Part shown: positions 33,965 to 43,300 of the stretch, one piece after another
Numbering within the stretch: position 1 is the first letter of the stretch
How the letters are laid out: the number at the start of each line of letters is the position of its first letter
Source: Luteibacter flocculans
GTDB lineage: Bacteria > Pseudomonadota > Gammaproteobacteria > Xanthomonadales > Rhodanobacteraceae
Assembly (NCBI RefSeq): GCF_023612255.1
Contig: NZ_CP063231.1
Location: 1,408,001 to 1,472,000, forward strand
Direction of reading: 5' to 3'
DNA: 64,000 nt
The notes under the pieces: generated by a model
Database searches by the model: none
The model's input: the letters and a program-made list of their open reading frames with translations, nothing else
What the model was told of the DNA's origin: nothing
Program-made: the position numbers and the translations under genes

Positions 33965-34288
33965 ATGATAGTGGACAACCAACAGTTGCAGGCCTCGACC
34001 GAGGCATACCTCGAGTCCGTCGTACTCGAGGCGTTTGAAGAGGCCGATCCGCCGCTGGATCCCGCCGATCATCCGTTCGATGCGGATACGCCATTCCGCG
34101 ACTTCGGCATCGATTCCTTCCTCGTGCTGAAGATCCTTATCCGCCTTGAGAGGGACTTTGGCACGTTGCCCAAGACCTTGATGTTCGAGCACACGAATAT
34201 CCAGGAGCTTGCCGCCTACCTGGTGGGCAGCCATCCGGAAACGGCGGCGGCTGTGGCATTCGACGGACGGGTGTCGCCAGCAGTCTGA
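33965..34288 (+). CDS. Free-standing acyl carrier protein
   Basis: 107 aa with AGGGGATCAGG upstream. A four-helix ACP with phosphopantetheine Ser51 in FGIDSFLVL. The region after the Ser (LPKTLMFEHTN) closely resembles the ACPs inside PKS2 and PKS3 (LPKTLLFEY). It therefore looks like a detached module ACP rather than the small donor ACP of HMG-synthase cassettes. It lies 31 bp before PKS1, whose N-terminal transferase and lyase domains have no carrier protein of their own before the first KS. It may therefore carry their substrate, or serve as donor ACP for beta-branching. Confidence 0.92.
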   Translation: MIVDNQQLQASTEAYLESVVLEAFEEADPPLDPADHPFDADTPFRDFGIDSFLVLKILIRLERDFGTLPKTLMFEHTNIQELAAYLVGSHPETAAAVAFDGRVSPAV

Positions 34289-34319
34289 CCCGGCGCATGA
34301 ACAACGTAAGGACCGAGCT

Positions 34320-37300
34320 GTGAGCGAGATTCGCGCCGCATCCGGGGTTTCACGTTCCGCCACCACTTCAACGCAAGACAAGGGGACGAAAGCTCCCTTG
34401 CTGGTGCGCGCGTGCGACCTCGACAACGATCCCCGGTGGTCCGCCTGGGCTACTGCTTTGTTCGAGACCTACCGCAACGAAGGAGCGGCGTCGCGCGGTA
34501 TTGCGCACATCGCTCCCAACCTGTTTATCGATGCCGCACGTTCCGGCTACTTCCGGTACGCGCGCCGCGGGCGCGTACTGCTTGTGTACGCATTCATCGG
34601 GCCGGACGCATCGTTCGGGACGGCGGCGCGCGAACTGCTCGCGCATTGCGATGCCAAGGGTTACCAGCTCAACTTCCTGTCGCCCCGGCCCATCGATGCG
34701 ATCGGCGACCGCGTCTTCAGCGCGACGCCCTTCGGTGTCGTGCAGCGATTGGAAGACATCGATGCCTTCACGCTTGCGGGCGGTGCGATGCACCGGCTCC
34801 GCTACCAGGTCACCGGCTTTCAAAAGGCCGGGCGATGTACGGTCGAGGAATATGTCTGCGGCACGGACTCCGCCGTTGCCGCCGACATCGCACGAGTGAT
34901 CGACGCCTGGTGTAGCAAGAAAACGAAGATCAATCCTCTCGTACACACGGCACGTGAAGAAATCCTTGCCGGCACGCTTCACCCACGCCACCGCCTCTTC
35001 CTGACCCGCCTCGACGGGGTACTGCAGAACGTGGTGCTGATCTCGCCGCTGTCCGATCGCGACAATGGCTATCTGATGGACCTCGAGTTCTACGGCGACG
35101 ATATGCCGCGGGGCGGCCTCGAATTCGCCATCGTTCACATCATCAAGGTGCTTGCCGACGAAGGCCGCAAGGTCTTCAGCATGGGCGGCACCTACGGTTG
35201 CCGCATCGAGACCTCGCCGACGGCGGACCCCGCGGTCGATGCGCTCCTCGACGATCTGCACAAGCAGGGCATCTTCAACGACCAGGGCAATTTCCAGTTC
35301 AAGAACAAGTTCCGCCCGCTCAATAGAACCATCTACCTGTGCCGACCGATGGATGCGGGACGGGCAGACAGCGTCATCGACATCATCATGATGATTGCCG
35401 ACCCCTCTCGTTCGCCGACGGTTGCCGACGACCACACGCCACTCGAGCCTTTCGACACCACTGACGCAACGGGCGTCGGCGAGACGACGGAGGCGATCCT
35501 CGCAGTGCATGACATGCCGGACTCGCCGCGGTTGCGCGCGCTCTCGGAGGCGGGCTTCAATCCGCTCGGCATAGCGGCCGCCGACGTGCCGTTCGACGTG
35601 AAGTCCGACTCGTGGGCACAGGTGCCGAGCGACACGAAGGCGTCGCGGATGGCGGTACTGCACGAAGCGTTGCAACAACCCGTCGACGTGGATGGCGTGT
35701 TGCGCAAGGTCTTTCCCTACGACGCCTTCGTGCTGACCGAATCCGGGCGCAGCGCCGAGGAAGCGTTCTATCGAGCGTTCCAGCGGCGCGGACGAGTGTT
35801 GCAGAACATCGTGTTCCCCACGAATCTCGCGCATCAGATCGCCGCGGGGTTCACCCCGAAAGAGCTGCCGGTCACGGGTTTCGCGGGTTTCCAGTGCGTG
35901 GCGAACGGGCGAGGCGATATCGATCTCGAACGTTTGCCAGCCATGCTGGCCTCGATGCCGCAGGACATCGCCATGGTGTTCGTCGAACTCGCGAACAATG
36001 CCGCTGGCGGCGTGTCCGTCTCGCTCGATCACCTGCGTGCCGTGCGCGACCTCGTGCGCCCTCATGGCATTCCACTGGTCATCGATGCAACGCGCATCTT
36101 GGAAAACGTGCGCCTCGCGCAGCGCCAGGATGGACGCGAAGACGCCGACGTCTGGGGCGACGTCAGGGCATGGATGGAATGTGCCGACGCAGCCATCGTA
36201 AGTCTTGCCAAGGATTTCTGCGTGGATCGCGGCGGCCTCGTGTGTCTGCGCGATCAGGCACAGGCACGCGCTGTACGTGACGAGGCGCAACGCCAGGGCA
36301 CCGCGCTTCACGCGATGGATCGGAAGCTGGTGGCACTCGCGCTTCGCGAGCGCGGCGAGCTCGTTGCGCGCGTCGACGAACGCATGGCGACGGTACGTGC
36401 CTTGGCCGCGCTCTGCGCCGAGTTCGGCGTGCCCGTGGCAGACCCCGCGGGCGGTCATTGCGTGGTGATCGACGCGGGCCAGTGCGAGGCATTTCGTGGT
36501 GCGGACGATCCTGCGGCGGCGTTCTGCGCGTGGCTCTACCTCGCCAGCGGTATACGCGCCGGTCGCCACAGTACCGGCATGCAGCGAGGCGAAGGTGTTC
36601 GTTCCCTGGTACGTCTTGCCGTGCCGCTTGGCTGGTCGGCCGAGACGGCCGAGCGCTTTCTCGCCGCCGCGCGTGCCGCGTTCGCCCGCGTAGTGAACGT
36701 CCCCGTGCTGCGCGTGATCGACGGCAAGCAGGGTTTTGGCGACGCCATGGTCCGTTATGCGGCAGAAGGCTTCCGCCGCGTCGAACTCGCCGCTCTCCAC
36801 AAGGGACAGGACACCGTGACCGCAGTGCAGGGACGTTCGGAACACGTTGCAGATGCGGCGGCGTCCGATGAACGCCGCGACGAGGATGGTCCGCGACCGG
36901 ATGACATTGCCATCGTTGGCATGGCCGGGCGCTATCCCGGCGCGAAGCACGTGGGGCAGCTCTGGGAGAATCTGCGTGCAGGTGTGGACGGCATCACGCT
37001 GCTTCCCGAAGACCGCTGGGAGCGTCGCCTCCGTTATGGCGAGGCCGCCCGCTACCGGGGCGGATTCATCGACGAGGTGGATCGGTTCGATTCGCTGTTC
37101 TTCAACATTCCTCCGAAGGACGCGGAGCGCCTGGACCCCCAGGAGCGCCTTTTCGTGGAGGTGGCATGGGAAGCGTTGGAAGACGCCGGATACTACCCCG
37201 AGGCGATCGCTCGTTCCCCCGAAGGCAACCGCGTGGGCGTATTCGTCGGTGCGGTGTGGGCGATGTACCAGAGCGTCGGTGTCGAGGAGCGCCATGTCGG

Positions 37301-40300
37301 CCACTCGGCCGCTCCGAATTCTTTCCTCTGGAGCATTGCCAATCGCGTTTCGTACGCGATGAATTTTTCCGGGCCGAGCCTCACGGTGGACACGGCCTGC
37401 TCATCCAGCCTGACGGCGCTGTATCTTGCGTGTGAGGCCATTCGCCATGGCGAATGCACCTCGGCACTGGTCGGTGGCGTGAACCTCGACCTGCATCGCT
37501 CGAAGTGGGACATCAATTGGTCGGGCGGCGCGTTGTCGCCGGACGGCGTCTGCCGGAGCTTCGGTCAGGGCGCGAACGGTTACGTCGCTGGCGAGGGCGT
37601 GGGCGCCCTATACGTCAAGCCGCTTGCGCAGGCTCTCGCCGACGGCGATCAGGTGCATGGCGTCATTCGTGGCATCGCCGTCAACCACGGCGGACGCACG
37701 AGCGGTTTCATCGTGCCCAATCCGAAGGCACAAGCGCAGCTGGTGCAGGCGGCCATGGAGCGTGCAGGCGTGGCGCCGGGCACGATCGGATACATCGAGG
37801 CCCACGGTACAGGTACCGAGTTGGGCGACCCGCTGGAGATGTCTGCGCTGAACACGGCCTTTCGCGATGCCGGCATGCGCGAGGCCAGTTGCTCGGTCGG
37901 CTCACTGAAGTCGAACATCGGTCATCTCGAAGCCGCCGCTGGTGTGGCCGGTGTGACCAAGGTGTTGCTGCAGATGCGTCATCGCGAGTTGGTGCCGTCC
38001 CTGCATTCGAGCGTGCTCAACGAGCACATCGATTTCCGTGGGTCACCCTTCCGTATTCAACAACGGGCCGAGTCATGGGAGCCGATGGTGCCGGGTGCAC
38101 CCCTGCGTGCCGGTATCAGTTCGTTCGGTGCCGGTGGCGCAAATGCGCACGTGATCCTCGAACGCTACGAGCCGGCATCCTCGGCACAGGAAGAGGGCGT
38201 GCCATCCGCGCTCGTCTTCCCGCTCTCGGCGCGCACCGAGGCACAGCTGTCGGACATGGCGGCGCGCCTGCAGGGCTTTCTCGACGCGGACGCCGGCAAG
38301 ACGGCGCTGGTGGACATCGCCTTTACCCTGCAGGTCGGGCGCAAGCCGTTCGAACATCGACTGGCGATCGCCGCGTCGAGCGCGACCGAGCTGTCTACAC
38401 GACTCGGCATGTTCCTGGCCGGGCGCAAACACGCTGCGGTGGCGGCAGGCAGCGGGAAGACTGCCGATCCGGTGCTGCGGCTGCTCTCGCGCAGTGAGCG
38501 GCAGGCCATGTCGGCGATGCTGGCTTCCGGCGCCGATGCGAACAAGCTTGCGCGGCTGTGGGCCGATGGCTTGCTTGCCGACTGGCAGCACGCAGCGATC
38601 GCGGCGAAAGGGCGGCGTGTCTCGCTGCCTACCTATCCCTTCGCGGACAAGCGGCATTGGGTGCCGGACGAACCGCCCGCGCATGGCACTGCGGGCGGGC
38701 TGCCTGCCTTGCATCCGCTGATCGACGGAAATGAATCGACCTTCGATCGACAGGTTTTCAGGAAATCGTTTCACGATCGCGACTTCTTCATCTACGACCA
38801 CAAGGTCATGGATGTGCCCACGCTCCCTGGTGTCGCCTACCTGGAGCTGGCGCGCAAGGCGGGCGAGCTGGCCGCGGGGATGCCTGTTCGCCGCCTCAGG
38901 AACATTCTCTGGGTGAGCCCCATCGCGGTGCGCGGAAACGTGCACGAGGCGCGCGTCGAATTGTTGCCGGGTGCCGACGGTGTCGCCTTCGAGGTCTACA
39001 GCGAAGGCACGGGCGGCAACCGCATTCTGCATTCGCAGGGCAAGCTCGGCTACGCCGCGTCGGCAGGCGATGAGGCTTCGTCCGTCGATCTGGACGCCAT
39101 TCGTGCGCGCTGCCGCAAGGTCGCCGAGAGCGACGCCGTCTATCCGCGCTTCCGTGACCTCGGCCTCGATCTCGGTCCTTCGTTCCAGTCGCTGCGCGAG
39201 GTCTACAAGGGCGACGGCGAAGCACTCGGGCTGCTGCGCCTCCCGGCGTCGCGCCGCGGCGATCTGGCGTCGCTGCTGCTGCATCCGTCGCTCATCGATG
39301 GCGCGCTGCAGGCAGGCGTGGCCGCCGAACTCGTAGCCGGCGACGCACGCATGCTCGTGCCATTCTCGATCGGCGAGGTCGAAATTCTCGGCGCGCCCGG
39401 CGAGACCTGCTGGACTTGGGTCACCGAAGTGCGTGACGAACGCGCGGCCACCTCGGCCGTGTCGCGCAAGAATGTGACGATTCTCGATCCGGATGGCCAT
39501 GTTCTGGTGCGCATCCGCGAAGCCACCGGCGTTCCCATCGGTGAGGTGCACAAACCTTCGGCGGCGGCGAGCGACGACGTCTCGACGCACGTCTACCTGC
39601 CCACCTGGGACGAAAGCCCGGCAGTCGCGACGGCTACCCCGGACGGTGCGATTCTCGTACTGGACGATGCCGCCGAGACGAGCGAGGCCCTTGCTCGCCT
39701 GCATACCGGGATGGTGGCGCGGGTGAGTCTCGGCGAGCGCTTCGCGCAGACCGGCGATCGCCTGTTCCAGGTACGTCCGGGCAATGCCGACGACATGGAT
39801 CGGGTCATGGAGGTGACGGGCGTTCCCGCTCTCGCGATCACGACCGGCGCGCATGACGACGAAGGCCTCATCGACCGCGTATTCGGGCTCTATCAGTCGC
39901 TGGCGCGTCGGCGTCTCGAACGCCCCGTGCGTGTGCTGCACGGCATCGCGGCAGTCGGTGCGGGGCGTCCGCGCCAGCAGGCGCTCGTCGGCCTGCTTCG
40001 CTCGCTGCGCCTGGAAAACCCGCGGATCGATGGATCGGTCGTGGAGTGGGATGGCGACCCCGCGGACGCGATGGGTCTGGCTCGCGTGCTGATGGCCGAG
40101 AGCCTATGGAGCGACAGTGCCTGGATCCGCCACGTCGGTGGCTCACGCCAGACACCGAAGCTGGCGCGTCGGGACGAGGTGACCGCGCCGACGGAGCAGG
40201 GTGCGGCGCTCGCGCGCGGCGGCACCTGGTTCATCACGGGCGGCGCAGGCGGCCTGGGCATGATCTTCGCCGATTGGCTGGCGTCCACGCTGGACGCGCG

Positions 40301-43300
40301 GGTCGTGCTGATGGGGCGATCCGAGCCATCCGCGGAGCTGACCGCACGTTTTGCCGCATGGCGCGACGCAGGCGCCGATGCCATCTACGTCCGTGGCGAC
40401 GTGTCGTGTCGCGATGACGTGGCACGCTGCGTCGCCGAGGCACGCGCTCGTTTCGGGCCGCTGCACGGCATCATTCACTCTGCTGGCGTGTTGCGTGACG
40501 GCTATCTCCGACAGGCCACACGCGAAGACTTCGACGCGGTGCTCGCACCGAAGGTCGATGGCACACGGTTTCTGGACGAAGCCACGCAGGACGACCCCCT
40601 TGCCTGTTTCGTGCTCTGCTCGTCCATGGCGGCGCTGGGCGGCAATGCCGGACAGACGGCCTACGCCTATGCGAACCACTACATGGACGACTTTGCAGCC
40701 GCACGCGAGGTAGCGCGCAGCGCTGGGGAACGCCAGGGGCATACCCTGTCGGTGAACTGGTCCCTCTGGGCAGACGGCGGCATGCGTCTGGACGCTGCGA
40801 CGCAACGCATGTTTCTCGACAGCCTGGGCGTTGCCCCCTTGCCGAAGGACCGCGCGCTGGCGTGCTTCGAATCCGTGCTCTCGGCTGGCCATTCTCAGGT
40901 CGCGATCGTGGAAGGCATGCGCGATCGCATCGAGCGCGCCTGGGGCATCCGGAAGGAGAAGCCACGTACGTCGCAGCCGGCGGCATCTGCGACGGCAGCC
41001 GCCACGACCGGCAACGACCTCGCGGTGGCGGTGCGCGGCAGACTGCGCCAGATCGCGATGGACATGTTGAAGCTCGACGCAGAAGACATCGCGACCGACA
41101 GCGTGCTTCTCGATCTCGGTTTCGACTCGATCGGGCTCACGACCTACGCCAACGCGATCAATCAGGCGTATGGCGTCGAGGTGACGCCGGTACTGTTCTT
41201 CGATTACCCGTGCATTGCCGACGTAGCCGGCTATCTGTGCAGCGACTGCGCGACACAGGTCGCTGCCGTGCATGCCGCTTCATCGACGGAAACATCGTCG
41301 AGCGCCGCAACGCCAGCGACGTTGATGCCAGCGATCGGCAGCGGCGAACCGGTATTCGGCCGCAAGGCGTCCGCGGTCGTGGCCGGCGAGGCACCGGTCA
41401 TGGCTTCCCGCTCCAGTGGCAACCGGTTCCGCGACATGCCGATCGCCATCGTGGGCATGGCCGGTGTCATGCCCGGCTCCGACGACCTGGACGCGTTCTG
41501 GCAGCATCTGGACGCGGGCGACGATCTCATCAGTGTGATTCCGCGCGACCGCTGGAATTGGGAAGACTACTTCGGCGATCCGTTCAAGGAAGCCAATCGC
41601 TCCAATTCCAAGTGGGGCGGCTTCATGAACGAGGTCGACAAGTTCGACCCGCTGTTCTTCGGTATCTCGCGCCGGGAAGCGCAGATGATGGATCCGCAGC
41701 AGCGGATTTTCCTGGAAACGGTCTGGAAGGCGGTCGAGGACTCGGGCCATAAGGTCTCCGACCTCTCGGGCACGCGCACCGGCCTGTTCGTCGGCGTGGC
41801 GACCAATGACTACGTCGACGTGATGAACCGGCACGATATCGATCTGGACGGTTATTCCGCGTCCGGCAACTCGCATTCGGTGCTCGCCAACCGCATTTCG
41901 TTCCTGCTGAATCTGCGTGGGCCAAGCGCGCCGATCGACACGGCGTGTTCCAGTTCGCTGGTGGCATTGCATCGTGCCATCGAGTCGATCCACACCGGTA
42001 GCTGCGACATGGCGCTGGTCGGTGGCGTGCAGGTCATGCTGAGCCCCGGCGCGTACATTTCCTTCGGCATGGCCGGGATGCTGAGCAACGACGGTCGCTG
42101 CAAGACCTTCGACAAGCGTGCCGACGGTTACGTGCGGGGTGAAGGTTCCGGCGCCATCTTCATCAAGCCGCTGGATCGCGCCGAACGGGATGGCGATCAC
42201 ATCTACGCGGTGATCCGGGCGACCGCCGAAAACCACGGGGGCCGGGTGACCACGCTCACCGCCCCCAACTCGAATGCCCAGGCCGAGCTTCTTGTCGATG
42301 CCTATACCAAGGCCGAGGTGCCGATCTCCGACGTGGGCTACATCGAATGCCACGGTACCGGTACGAGCCTGGGCGATCCCATCGAGATCCAGGCCCTGAA
42401 AAAGGCGTTCGCCGAACTTCACGCGCGACAGGGCACGACGCCGGCGGAGGCGTACTGCGGCCTCAGCTCGGCCAAGACCAATATCGGTCATCTTGAAACC
42501 GCCGCGGGCATCGCAGGCATCCTGCGAGCGGTGCTCGCACTGCGCGCGCGGCGCATTCCGGCCAACGTGCATTTCGAGGAAGTGAATCCATACATCGATC
42601 TCAAGGCGTCACCGTTCTACATCGCCAGCGGCACGCGGGACTGGTCGGCGCCGTGCCGTGCAGGGGTCGATCGACCGCGCGTGGCCGGCATCAGCTCGTT
42701 CGGTTTCGGCGGTGCCAATGCGCACGTCGTGATCGAGGAATACGTGCCTGCACCGATGCCGGTATCGCCGCCACGCGAGCGCGTCTACCCGCTCTCGGCA
42801 CGCGACGAAGTCAGGCTCAGGGAGTACGTGACGCGGATGCTGGATCACGTTGCGCGCGATCCAGACATCGATCTCGGACGCCTTGCCTGGACGTTGCAGG
42901 TGGGTCGCGATCCGATGCAGGCGCGTGTCGCCGTGGTGGCGACCGACAGGGCGTCGCTGCTGGATGCGTGGCGTGGCGTACTGGCGGGAGCGCCGAGCCG
43001 GGCCGCGTGGGCCGGTACGGTCAAGGGTGAAGTGGACATGGCGGAGCTGCCGTCCACCGTGGACGCATCGTCCCTCGCCGCCGCCTGGGTGGCCGGCGCG
43101 CGGATCGATTGGTCCGCGCGCTGGGACGGACCCACACCGCGTCGCCTCGCGCTACCGCCGTACCCGTTCGCTCGCGAGCGTTGCTGGCTACCTGGCGTGG
43201 AGGGCTTCCGAAGAGATGCGTCCGCGGCGAAGGCGGCCGACGTGACCGACGTCCCGCTCGCGGTGACGCCGGTCGACGCATCGGTCACGCTGCTTGCCGT

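Noticed and set aside
34368-37304. 978-aa open frame on the minus strand opposite the start of PKS1
   Set aside because: No recognisable domain; the plus strand carries a continuous, domain-rich protein. Likewise 55628-58465 opposite PKS2 and 60252-62297 opposite PKS3.
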